Below, in pieces: positions 17,882 through 28,200 of a DNA stretch of 37,071 nt (positions are counted from its first letter, which is position 1; the number at the start of each line of letters is the position of its first letter). Where the stretch lies: contig NZ_JADQAQ010000044.1 of NCBI RefSeq assembly GCF_022129445.1, positions 1 to 37,071 of the forward strand. Direction: 5' to 3'. The position numbers and the translations under genes were made by a program. The notes beneath the pieces were generated by a model that saw only the letters and a program-made list of their open reading frames with translations, was not told where the DNA came from and did no database searches. Origin of the DNA: Photobacterium sp. Ph5. GTDB lineage: Bacteria; Pseudomonadota; Gammaproteobacteria; Enterobacterales; Vibrionaceae.

Positions 17882-18424
17882 TTATAAGCTATTTACTTTA
17901 TTCATCATGATAGGCTCTGATGGTAAAGCCTTTGGATCAAAATAAAGATCAACGGGGTTATGATTAGCATCGAGTAATACAAGCTGAGTACGACGATTCG
18001 CCCTATTTTTCTGCCTATCTTTAGTATTTACATATAATTCTGACTCTCCTGTACCAATTAACACTATTCGTGTTTGTGCAATGCCTTTCGCTTGCAATGC
18101 CTTGCCCACAGTGATTGAGCGCCTTAATGAGAGTTCATTATTGTAAGAATCAGTACCATATGGATCAGCTGAACCAATGATGGCGATACTATATTCAGGG
18201 TAGTCTTTTAATATTTTCGCTACACGTACCACTTTATCTTTTTCAGATATTGCTATATCAGATTTATTAAAATCAAAATTAATCACGCTTGGCCAAAGTA
18301 ATGCTGTAAATTCTGGGCAAGATTTTTGGCATGCTAATTTTCCATAATCTGCATATATTACTCTGTCACTTACACATCCACTGACAAAGGCACTAACAAG
18401 CAATATAAATAGGATAACTTTCAT
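17882..18424 (-). CDS. OmpA-C-domain lipoprotein
   Basis: 180 residues. The lipobox VSGC gives lipidated Cys17. Two further cysteines (32, 36) may form a disulfide. Residues about 45-152 are an OmpA-like peptidoglycan-binding domain: VINFDFNKSDI, then SADPYGTDSYNNELSLRRS, and the closing NRRTQLVL. The Asp87 and Arg102 pair is spaced by 15, as in the diaminopimelate-binding pair of OmpA-family domains. This lipoprotein should therefore link the outer membrane to the cell wall. It starts 13 bp after the 2221-residue barrel gene, whose TAG stop overlaps its ribosome binding site (TAGAGGTAAG), so the two are translationally coupled. I infer that it clamps the barrel to peptidoglycan. Confidence 0.9.
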   Translation of the reverse strand: MKVILFILLVSAFVSGCVSDRVIYADYGKLACQKSCPEFTALLWPSVINFDFNKSDIAISEKDKVVRVAKILKDYPEYSIAIIGSADPYGTDSYNNELSLRRSITVGKALQAKGIAQTRIVLIGTGESELYVNTKDRQKNRANRRTQLVLLDANHNPVDLYFDPKALPSEPIMMNKVNSL

Positions 18425-18437
18425 TATTTACTTACCT

Positions 18438-21400
18438 CTACTCGCTCAACCATCCAAACAAGCCTTCATCAAGTTTGAACATTACGTTGAAATAAAAACC
18501 TTGCAGGTTATAGCCTTGAGGATCGAGATCACTATCATCGAAGCCAATCACGTTATAGCCAATACCCGCTCTTAAATTTTTCATTACTAAATAATTAATA
18601 CCCAAACCATAAGAGTATCGGCGACTACTTAAGCCATCAGTACCCAATACACCAGCATGAAGATCAAGATCCCAGCGACGATTTAAGTAATAGATAATAC
18701 GACCATCAAAGATGGTTGATACAGAACTGTAATGTTGATCGTAATCGGTATAGTCTTCCCACTTAATCCCTACACGGCCAGAAAGCAACCAATTATACGA
18801 AGGTTGATAATTATGATGACTGGATAAAATATGAGCAGCACGTTTGATATCATTACGATCTATTTTCCACTCATAAGCACCCAACATGTTGTACTTATTA
18901 GTTAAACGAGGACGATATGCAATACCAACACTAAAATGATTATTCCAATTATTTAATGAATCTGAATTATCTATGTAACGATACTCTTCACGTACAAGGG
19001 CACTCCAGTCTTGGCTTAAACGAGTTACCCACGCTCCTAACACACCATAATAATCTTGTTGATCTCCATGACGATATTCTATTCGCCCTGTCGTTTTATA
19101 ATTAGGGTTACGTACATCAGCAATACCCAAAGATGCCGCGACACCAGACTCCCCCTCACCACGAATCACTTCAATATATTCAACAGTAGGGTCAATACTG
19201 ATTCCAGGGATTACCTCAAATTTACCGCGATAACCATTTGCAACTTCAAGAATGCGACCATCGGAGGCTCCTCGTTGGCGGAATTCACTGAACGTACTAC
19301 CACCATGTATCCAATCAACATCAATACCTGCTGTAAATAAGCTAGTAGTACCACTACCTAGATTGCTAATACCGCCAATCGAATCAATATATTCATAGTT
19401 CGTATATATATTTGCTTGTTTATGAACATTCCAATCCGCTTGTAATTTAAAACGTCGTTGCTCATTACTATTAAAACTTTGTTCATACTCAGTATCTATA
19501 CGACCAGCACGATCAAAGAGCGTAAAACTACGACCAATACCGACAATACCTGTCGTAAATTGTTCGGTATCTCCGCTGGTACTTTCATTTTTAATATAAC
19601 GAGAACCTAGACGTGTAGACCAAGCACTTCCCAATAATTTAGTATCAATGGTAGCGCCTACTGACTGTTGTTTCTCACTTGTAGTCAGTGATTCGGAATG
19701 GTTCGCCTCAATATTTAGGTTGGTTAATCCCATTAATTTTTGGCGGTGGCGTAAGCGGAATTCTTGACGAGCAGGTATCACTCCACCTGTCGTATTTGTA
19801 AAGCCTTCTTGCGCATACGCATATTCAAGTTCGGTTTGTGATGAATCACTCCAATCACGTTTTAAACTCAACCTAGCTGCTGAACCTCGTTTCAATTTAT
19901 CGGCTAAAACAGAACTGGTTGTGACTGTATTTGCGCTTTCACTGCCTTCATGAGTCATTGTTGCGACTGAAGCAGAAAATTGTGTTTGGCTATCAATATC
20001 ATAATTTAACCATACACTACCAAGGTCATAACCCTCTAACTCATGATCGTTGGACTCATAGCTAATACCTGCAGCAAAATGGGGAGTGAATAAGTAAGAT
20101 AACCTACCACCCGCAATAGTATATGCTTCTCCATCATCATCAATGTCATAGGCAATACGCACTTTAATTGGGTTAAGTTCTTCATCAAAACTTGGTACAG
20201 GGCGATTAAACTGAATATCACCACTGAAATAATCAAAGGTATAGTCAATATAACGCGTTAATGACCGCTCTTCTAAAACTAGACCTAAATTATTTCTATC
20301 ATAGGTTACTAAACTAATAATATCGGAATGACGCACTATGCGCTGCTCACCAACGTTGTAAAACATTGCTGTACCATTACCATTAATTTCAACAACTTTA
20401 TGTAAATCTTCTGGTCGCGATACATATAACTGAGCAATAAATTGTCCGTTATTATACATACTGTTAAAACCATTGAGAGTCTGACTTGTTACACCAATAT
20501 CAGCACTATCAGCACCATCATTTGTACTGTAGTCTCCCCACATTACAAAATGACGCTCTCGTTCTAGTTTTGCAAACCATTTACTCGTGCTTCTTGCATC
20601 ATAGCCACGAACACTAGCATCACCTGGTAACGGGTAATAACTATCTGGTGATATTTCACGTAAATAGTCTTCTTCAGACTTATCGCTATCATAACTTAAT
20701 GTTAAGTGCATATTGCCTTTCACATTACCTTTTACAAATAATGCTGCACGCTCATCATCGGTATAGCTTTCATCTTTATATCCTTCCGCTTGACGAGAAG
20801 GTGCTTCGCCACTTATACGCCCATAGCGCCCTGTATACTCAAGTAAACCAGAAACAAACAATGGGCGATCTGATGCCACTTGGTAGACTTTTAATGTGTC
20901 TGAAAATAAATCTAACTCTGCAGTTACATTAACTTGTCCAGTTGTATCAGAACTACGTAGATAAACTGTTTTTTCACCATTAACAACACGAACTTGATGT
21001 CCTGTTTCTCCTTCTTGAATATCAGGATCTAACCAAATATTCCCTTTATCCGTGGTTAATGTGACAAAGTAAGTACCTCGCGCTAGATTATTATTTTCAT
21101 CAAATAATTGCATCTTAACCGGTAATACTGAACGCCCGCCATCAGCCCTCAATACATCACCATCAGTAGACAAGCTAATACGCTCAGCTGCTTTTGGATG
21201 AGAAAAAACTTTAGACAGTAATACCCGTTCATTACCAAAACTATCATTTGCTTTAACTTCTACAAGGTTATCACCCGGCTCTAAATCCACCCCGTACCAA
21301 CCAATTATTTGAGCATTTTGTGCGGTATTCTCAAGGCGTTCACCCATTTTTTCAGTCGGGATTCGTTGCCCATTCACAAAGAGAGATGGTTCAACATTCC

Positions 21401-24400
21401 CTTTAACAACCACAATAAATCGACCATGATAACTGTAATCATTTTTAGGCCAGTACCACGTCCCTTTATCCGCTTCTTCATCCGTTATCTTTAGAAAATC
21501 TTTTTCTGGTAATGGAATAGCATCTGCTAATCGATTATCCATATTCAAGCGTGATTCATATGGAATACGGTTATATTGTGTTGAGGTAAAGATCGTAGGG
21601 ATATTTTTATCTGCTAGCTCTTGTTTCAATTTGGCTAATTTATCCTCCTGATGAGCAAAACCTATTTGTATCGCCGCTTTACCAGCATCAAGCGGATAGA
21701 TATAAGCTTCATCTTTTACCTCAACAGGTAATAATTTAAATAGTGCTTTTATTTCAGCCAACTCACCTGTTTTATATTTTAACGAGTACCCCGTATATTG
21801 GTGTAATGTAGACGATGATAGCTGTACATTATTTTTTATTGGTGAATTAATTGCATTCGGGCCACTAACAATACCCGAGACCAATTCATCATTTTTTGGT
21901 CGTACTGTATTAGTACGTAATCCTTTAAAGTTATCCGCCGTTTCAATCAGCCAATCGCCATTGATATTACTATTACGAGATTTTAACTCATCTAAAATAG
22001 CTTTCTGATTATCCATTGGGCAAGGTGCTGAAAAGTCAGCTTTATGGAACTCTCCACGCCTTAAATCAACAAACCGAGAATCTCCCATACCAGCATTTCG
22101 AGTATCAATTGGCGATAGCGTAATACCTTGTGGCAATGTTTGCTTATCAACTTTGATGACATGGTTACCCGGTTTAACGCCAAACATTGAGTACTGACCA
22201 TTTTCATCAGTAATGACATAATCACCTGTTTCTAAATAGATTTTCACACCACCGATTGGCCAAGTGTTATGTTTCATATCACTGCATTGAGCATCAACAT
22301 AAACTTTACCAAAGATAATACCCCGCTCCGACATAACACCTGTTTGGGTGATCCCTAGTTGATACTTAGCAACATTTGAAATAACTGGGAAACCTCTATC
22401 CTCGGCACTAACATCACTACTTGATGACAAGGTATGAGAAATAGCTGACGCAGTATTCATACCATCGGAATCCACAGCACCGGCAGTTAATTGCAATACA
22501 TAAGTAATGATATATACGCCATTATTAGGTGCGACATTAAGACCATCGACCTTACCGATATTATATTGGACGGTAGATATACCAATTTTTTCAGGATCAG
22601 GGATCGGCTCGTCATTTAAGCGTGAACTACCTGGCATATACTTAAAGCCATACGGTAGTTCATCAATAACTCGAGTATTATAAAGCGTTGAGTTTTTAAG
22701 ATTATTTCTTAATGTTAAAGTATATTTAACAAATTCACCTATCTCAGCTGTTTCTTTATCCGCATCTTTTTGTAAAGTTAATGCTTGATCGATTCCAACT
22801 GGATCGAGCGGAATATCAAATATATGCTGAAACTGCCCTTCACCTAAACCTGGTATACTAATTAAACCTTCAAAAATAGGTAATCCATTTGTAGTAAAAA
22901 TATAAAATAGCCCTGAATTAACGACGCCAGAGTATCCATTAGCACCATAAGAGGGAGCACCAACAGAGTAAGTATTAAATACGGTAGGATCTGTATATTT
23001 TGTTGGCCAAGTATAGTCTTCTGTGGGTTCAACAACGATAAAATAAGCTTCATCACTTACAGGTAGTTTAGGGAACAGAATATTACCATTAGCATCCGAT
23101 ACGCCTATTGCAATAGGTTCTCCAAGCACCTCAGGCACTTGTCCATTAACGGTTTGGTAAAACTTAACCGTTACACCTACAACACCAGGAATAAACTCAC
23201 CTGAACCATCAAATATGTAATGGGTTGAATCAAATACAGTAAATTGTGGGCTAATTAATGCCGTATCCATTAACCCTGTACTAGTACCATCTTTATTAAA
23301 TACAGTTACTGTTATGTTGTCATTTGGCTGGGCTTCAATTCGACAGTTATTATGCGTTTCACCGTTAAAGCCGTTCGCTGTAAGATTTAAATATTCATTA
23401 ATTTGTGATTGAACATCTTCCGGTGGACCACTACTAATATTTGCTATATCACATTGCTCAGACTCTAATCGTTCACGTGGGTTATTAGGATCTTCTGGCT
23501 TAACCGCAAAAACAGGAATAATACTTCTAAACACGCCTGTATTTGGTCCAGTTTCCGCAAAAATCAAATTAAATGAATCACCGAAATCAGTATTTAATTT
23601 TACAGGGAACTCTGAATCTGCAGAGCCTATTATATCAATCTGAGATGGATTACTATTAGCGGCTGAATATTTAAAACTTATATAGATAGCATCTAACGTA
23701 TTATCATAATTAGGCGTACCATATAAGTAATAAAAATCGGTTGGTGTAAATGTTGAGCCATCATTATGATTTAACGAAGTAACATTTAGATCAATATTAC
23801 TTTGATCAATGGTTTCAAACGTAATATTAGAATCGCCACCTGACTGTAACTCAACCGGTTGTAATGTATTACATTGCTCATTACTTTCTACAGTCAGTGA
23901 ATTATCAGCAAGAAGATCAACACTTGCTTGACTATAAATTTTAAATGGTTCTTTACCTGAAATATCATTAACTTTTGAGTAATAAGTGAAATGTCCGTTT
24001 GTATTCGGCGCCATATGGTTTGGAGTGACAAGGAACCCCATTTTCTCAACAATGCCTTGACCATTCCAAACAGAATAATCAACCCACTTTAATAGTCGAA
24101 CATCACCATCACTGACGACTCCATCACTTAACCCAACCAATACTATCCCACCATTAAATATCGAGGTTGGAGGCATAATGATTCTTGGTGAATAATCTCT
24201 TGCAGGCTCGCCATCAATACGCTGATCTGGTTGAATCGTTACATTGGCTGGTAACTCAACTGAAATTAATACACCTGAATGGCTAACTTCTGCTAAACCA
24301 CTATCACCATCACTAATGAAGAAAGAATAAGGTTCTTCAGCAGCTTCTGGACGTTCAGTTCCAACACTTTCGTAATTAACGCGATATTCAATATTCGTCC

Positions 24401-25103
24401 CTGTTGATACCTCAGATTGACAAATAGGATCTGATAAAATCGACAAATTAACTGCGGGGCCTTCTTTAATAATGATTTGTTGCTCATTTTTTCGTGTTAA
24501 TGAAGGTTCACCGACTGATTGAGTATAAAATTCAAATAAATAATTATCATTTTCTATTGCTGTTACAGGAACAGATACAACATACGTAAGCTGTAAAAAC
24601 TCTCCTGGTTTTAATATTGGTGTAATATATTTATTATTATCATTTTTTTCTAATTCTAGTCTTCTTTCACCTGAATTATTAATACCATCCCCATTGATAT
24701 CATAAAACACATGTATTTCAGTTCCAGTTGTAAATATATCACCAGAATCACCTGCTAAATTTTTAACAAATAACGTATATCTATCTTTTATATTACCAGT
24801 ATTTTCAATAACCTCAGGAAAAGTGACCCTACCACCAGGAGCACCAAATCTTATTGTTTCTGGTTCTTGAGTATTATCATCTTCAGGTGTTAGTGCATAA
24901 TTATAAACAACAGCAACTCTAACCACTGCGTAGTTTGATAATATTATTAACGTTTCACCAAGCTCAGTATTAAAGTATTTAACTTCTGCTTGATTTTCTA
25001 TTTTAGTACCTGCGTCTGTTATAGAATAAGCATATGAACTCAGACATAATAAAATGAATATAATAAATACTTTCACTTTAAACATTATTTTTAAGAGTGC
25101 CAT
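18438..25103 (-). CDS. Giant DUF11/SdrD-type protein with C-terminal outer-membrane beta-barrel, 2221 residues
   Basis: The start at 25103 has GGAG 7 bases upstream. Residues 1-27 are a signal peptide; 32-115 are the N-terminal module shared with the DUF11 proteins (AGTKIENQAEVKY, FGAPGGRVTF, ENTGN). Further along are a carboxypeptidase-regulatory/SdrD-like fold at about 627-700, a classical DUF11 domain at about 773-920 (LTLQKDADKETAEIGEFVKY), an SdrD-B-like domain at 928-1020, a SPOR-like stretch near 1135-1175, and an invasin-like Ig domain at about 1307-1410 (ISLSTDGDVLRADGG). From about 1413 to the end alternating amphipathic strands rich in Tyr, Arg and Gly indicate a large outer-membrane barrel (about 800 residues), with a last strand FYFNVMFKL followed by a 10-residue tail. 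The gene leads the coupled barrel-OmpA-DUF11 operon. It may be a platform or translocon for the neighbouring proteins; this is inference. Confidence 0.8.
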   Translation of the reverse strand: MALLKIMFKVKVFIIFILLCLSSYAYSITDAGTKIENQAEVKYFNTELGETLIILSNYAVVRVAVVYNYALTPEDDNTQEPETIRFGAPGGRVTFPEVIENTGNIKDRYTLFVKNLAGDSGDIFTTGTEIHVFYDINGDGINNSGERRLELEKNDNNKYITPILKPGEFLQLTYVVSVPVTAIENDNYLFEFYTQSVGEPSLTRKNEQQIIIKEGPAVNLSILSDPICQSEVSTGTNIEYRVNYESVGTERPEAAEEPYSFFISDGDSGLAEVSHSGVLISVELPANVTIQPDQRIDGEPARDYSPRIIMPPTSIFNGGIVLVGLSDGVVSDGDVRLLKWVDYSVWNGQGIVEKMGFLVTPNHMAPNTNGHFTYYSKVNDISGKEPFKIYSQASVDLLADNSLTVESNEQCNTLQPVELQSGGDSNITFETIDQSNIDLNVTSLNHNDGSTFTPTDFYYLYGTPNYDNTLDAIYISFKYSAANSNPSQIDIIGSADSEFPVKLNTDFGDSFNLIFAETGPNTGVFRSIIPVFAVKPEDPNNPRERLESEQCDIANISSGPPEDVQSQINEYLNLTANGFNGETHNNCRIEAQPNDNITVTVFNKDGTSTGLMDTALISPQFTVFDSTHYIFDGSGEFIPGVVGVTVKFYQTVNGQVPEVLGEPIAIGVSDANGNILFPKLPVSDEAYFIVVEPTEDYTWPTKYTDPTVFNTYSVGAPSYGANGYSGVVNSGLFYIFTTNGLPIFEGLISIPGLGEGQFQHIFDIPLDPVGIDQALTLQKDADKETAEIGEFVKYTLTLRNNLKNSTLYNTRVIDELPYGFKYMPGSSRLNDEPIPDPEKIGISTVQYNIGKVDGLNVAPNNGVYIITYVLQLTAGAVDSDGMNTASAISHTLSSSSDVSAEDRGFPVISNVAKYQLGITQTGVMSERGIIFGKVYVDAQCSDMKHNTWPIGGVKIYLETGDYVITDENGQYSMFGVKPGNHVIKVDKQTLPQGITLSPIDTRNAGMGDSRFVDLRRGEFHKADFSAPCPMDNQKAILDELKSRNSNINGDWLIETADNFKGLRTNTVRPKNDELVSGIVSGPNAINSPIKNNVQLSSSTLHQYTGYSLKYKTGELAEIKALFKLLPVEVKDEAYIYPLDAGKAAIQIGFAHQEDKLAKLKQELADKNIPTIFTSTQYNRIPYESRLNMDNRLADAIPLPEKDFLKITDEEADKGTWYWPKNDYSYHGRFIVVVKGNVEPSLFVNGQRIPTEKMGERLENTAQNAQIIGWYGVDLEPGDNLVEVKANDSFGNERVLLSKVFSHPKAAERISLSTDGDVLRADGGRSVLPVKMQLFDENNNLARGTYFVTLTTDKGNIWLDPDIQEGETGHQVRVVNGEKTVYLRSSDTTGQVNVTAELDLFSDTLKVYQVASDRPLFVSGLLEYTGRYGRISGEAPSRQAEGYKDESYTDDERAALFVKGNVKGNMHLTLSYDSDKSEEDYLREISPDSYYPLPGDASVRGYDARSTSKWFAKLERERHFVMWGDYSTNDGADSADIGVTSQTLNGFNSMYNNGQFIAQLYVSRPEDLHKVVEINGNGTAMFYNVGEQRIVRHSDIISLVTYDRNNLGLVLEERSLTRYIDYTFDYFSGDIQFNRPVPSFDEELNPIKVRIAYDIDDDGEAYTIAGGRLSYLFTPHFAAGISYESNDHELEGYDLGSVWLNYDIDSQTQFSASVATMTHEGSESANTVTTSSVLADKLKRGSAARLSLKRDWSDSSQTELEYAYAQEGFTNTTGGVIPARQEFRLRHRQKLMGLTNLNIEANHSESLTTSEKQQSVGATIDTKLLGSAWSTRLGSRYIKNESTSGDTEQFTTGIVGIGRSFTLFDRAGRIDTEYEQSFNSNEQRRFKLQADWNVHKQANIYTNYEYIDSIGGISNLGSGTTSLFTAGIDVDWIHGGSTFSEFRQRGASDGRILEVANGYRGKFEVIPGISIDPTVEYIEVIRGEGESGVAASLGIADVRNPNYKTTGRIEYRHGDQQDYYGVLGAWVTRLSQDWSALVREEYRYIDNSDSLNNWNNHFSVGIAYRPRLTNKYNMLGAYEWKIDRNDIKRAAHILSSHHNYQPSYNWLLSGRVGIKWEDYTDYDQHYSSVSTIFDGRIIYYLNRRWDLDLHAGVLGTDGLSSRRYSYGLGINYLVMKNLRAGIGYNVIGFDDSDLDPQGYNLQGFYFNVMFKLDEGLFGWLSE

Positions 25104-25140
25104 AAGCGCTCTCCACTGGCTAATAATTCAAAGATAGTTA

Positions 25141-25200
25141 GGCTTATTAAACTTATTTAATTTAAATAAGCTTAATAAGCCTCCCTTATATAAGGGAGGC
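25141..25200 (-). promoter_or_regulatory. Two overlapping, mutually exclusive hairpins (attenuator-like)
   Basis: In transcription order: a perfect 22-base palindrome (25179-25200, arms GCCTCCCTTAT/ATAAGGGAGGC), followed by TTATTAAGCTTATTT, lies 8 bases after the stop of the 1113-residue gene. Then comes an inverted repeat of 20-base arms with one mismatch and a 1-base centre (25141-25181). The two share GCC at 25179-25181, so both cannot form completely. The second ends 37 bases before the start of the 2221-residue gene. This could be a leaky terminator or processing site that sets the ratio between the two proteins. Confidence 0.6.
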
Positions 25201-25208
25201 GTGATAGG

Positions 25209-28200
25209 TTATTCTTTGATTTTTACTACAAATTGGCCAACAGCGATATCACCTGCAACCAATGGACCATTTACGGTAAAGATTACATTTGATTCTCCAG
25301 CAACAACAGTAATAGCACTGTCTATATCACCACCCGTACCTGCTGATGGGTTACATAAAGGACCTACATCATCAAATTTCAATGCGTAATCTGCACTCGT
25401 TGGTTGCTTAATGTCACCCGTATCTGTCATATTACGACACTCAAGTAATCCACCAATATTGCCACTAACATCTGCAAATTCAGTATAACCTGTCAATTGA
25501 TCTGAAATGACAGTATTCATTGCGTCAGTTGTACCTTGGTTTATTGCCACAAGTTTCCAAATAATACATTGACCAGGTTTAATATCGTCATATTGAACAC
25601 GGTAGTCTTTATCATTATCTGCAACGCCATCACAATTACCATCTAGTGATGCATACTTACGTAAGCGTACTTGACCTTCAACAATTTTAGTTGAGTCTTT
25701 TGCATTCACCTCAAGACCTGATCCCCCCGTCGTTTCACCTTTAATGTCAGTAATGTTAACAAGACCATTACTTGCACTATTAGGCGTTAAGACTGTAACA
25801 GACATAGGGATTTTTTCACCTGGTTCAAGGGTAAACTCAGGCGTGGTATCAGTTGCATCATCACATGTAACTTCGACAGTAATAACCGTGACGTTATCTG
25901 TTTGTAAGACATCAACTGTACCTGAACCACCAAGTATTGAACAAACATTACCTAATTCAGTATCTAACGTACCATTACCATTAATATCAATAAGAATAGT
26001 ATTTGAGAAACCAGGTTTATTGTTTGTTGAAGTTAGTAAAATATCTTCAGTCGTATTACCAGTATTCGTTAATGTATGAGCATAACTAACAGTACCACCC
26101 GCTTCTACTTGTTGGTTACGCGCTGTTGGCGAAATAGCAATAGCTGCGAATGATTCCACATCAATGGCCTCAACCTTACGGTTGCTAGCTAATGTAGAGT
26201 CAGATGTAACAACAATAGAGATGATGTAATCTAAATCACCATCAGGTGTTGCATTACCATCAATAGCATCTGCTTGATTACTATTAGCTAAAGCTTGTGC
26301 CGTATCAGAAGGTACAGATATTTTAGCTATTACGTGCTGAACAGCATTAGGTGCCAAACTTGACGTTTGAGTAATTACTGTACTTGATGGAGCTTTAATA
26401 ACAGCACCCGTTAAACCATTTGTAATACCGTTATCAATAAAAGTTACTGACCAACCAGCAGGTAAAGCAGCATTCCATGAGGAACTTCCGGTGTTATAAC
26501 TACCTTCAGCCCCTAATGTGAATGAATCACTAACACCACCTTTGTTTGCAATATAAATATCTGCATTAACAATACTACCTAACGCAACATCATTGAAGTG
26601 TTGAGCAACATCTGTTTTATCAAAACCATCTGAAACATCGACAGGTTGTACGTCAACACTGACGTCCATCTCTGCGGTAGTAAATGGTCTGTTTGCGACA
26701 TCAACGGTAGGTGCGGAAATTTCACCCAACTTTTCAATTTTAGTATCTGATAGTGAGTTATCCCCATTAGACGTTGCTGTCACCGTCATGGTTGATTCCG
26801 TTGTTTTAGCTCCATTTGCTGGCAACTTAACCACAACACGGATCAATTTCTGGTTACAGTTAATTGTGAAGCCATATAATGTTTGTGGCGATGAATTATC
26901 ACACGTTGATGCGAAAATTTGCCCAGTATCATCAATATTATCAGTTGGAGATGAATTATCTACCAGCTTCGCTGAACCATCTGCGTTCCAATATTCAACA
27001 ATAGTATCAGCAGGGAATGTTGAGGTGCCTGTGTCGTAAGAAAGGTTAAAGATATCGTCTACATTACCTTCATTGGTCACTATGTTGAAGAAGATAACTT
27101 CACTACCTGCAGCTGCAGTATCTACAGTTTGTATATCATCTGAAGTGCCATCATCATCACCACCACCATTACCAGTAAAGTCACCATTGTGATTTATACC
27201 AGTATCTGTAATGTCAATACCATATTTTGTTTCAGAATCAGTCTTCGTTTTATCTGATGTATCTGGACCGGCTGTTTGTGGATTTGGATCATTACACTCA
27301 CCAGGGCTAATATAAGCATTGTCACCATCTAGATCCGCACAAGCATACGCAGTGTTATAAAACTCTGTATCACCAGGTACTAAACTTGGAGAATACGCAA
27401 CATAGAAAGTCATTAAAACTGAAGAGCTTTGAGCTAGTGATTCATCAATGGCGTAAACACCAGCGATACCCATATCAGTATCACTGCCATTTCCGTTAAG
27501 ATCTAAACCACCATCTAAATCAGTCTCACCATTATCAGTTTGGTTACCATCTTTATCTAAATCAACACCTACCAAAGCCTCGTTTGTTATATCATCTTCA
27601 GCAGTTATTGGCGTATCGCCGTTAATACCAAGAAAACCTGAGCTGGTTGGATTATAAAGACTACCAGTACTGGTTTTTACAAGTACAGTCCCTTCTGGTA
27701 CACCATCAAATATCACAAGTTTTTCTGCTGCTTTATTACCAGTATTTGTCGCTTTAATCTCATATTTAATTAAGTTAACAGGTAAATCATTTCCTCCATC
27801 GGTATCAACTTCAATACCTAAACTTGCCTCTGTACCTGCGCCTACAATATGGGTTGCTGTTTTATTTATATTAACAACTGCATCGGTTGTAATTCTAATT
27901 AAATCAGCATTAGTATCAGGTGCACCGTCGTAATCAATACCTTCATCTGATACAGCTCCTGTAACAGGACCACTTGTGCCTTCATAGGCTTTAGCCGTCA
28001 ATGTAATCCCAATCGTATCTGTACCAACAGCGGTAACAGGAACTGCTGCCACCAAGATAATGTCATAAGATTGACCTCGACCAACACTGACTACATCATC
28101 ATTATTAATTACTGGTTCACCAGTATCTGCAGTACCGTTACCATTTTTATCGTGGTACATAATAATACTATCAGCATTGATCGTATCTGTACCTCGGGCA

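Noticed and set aside
18438..25103. TonB-dependent receptor identity for the giant barrel protein
   Set aside because: No recognisable TonB box or plug domain precedes the barrel; the upstream part is Ig-like and SdrD-like modules.
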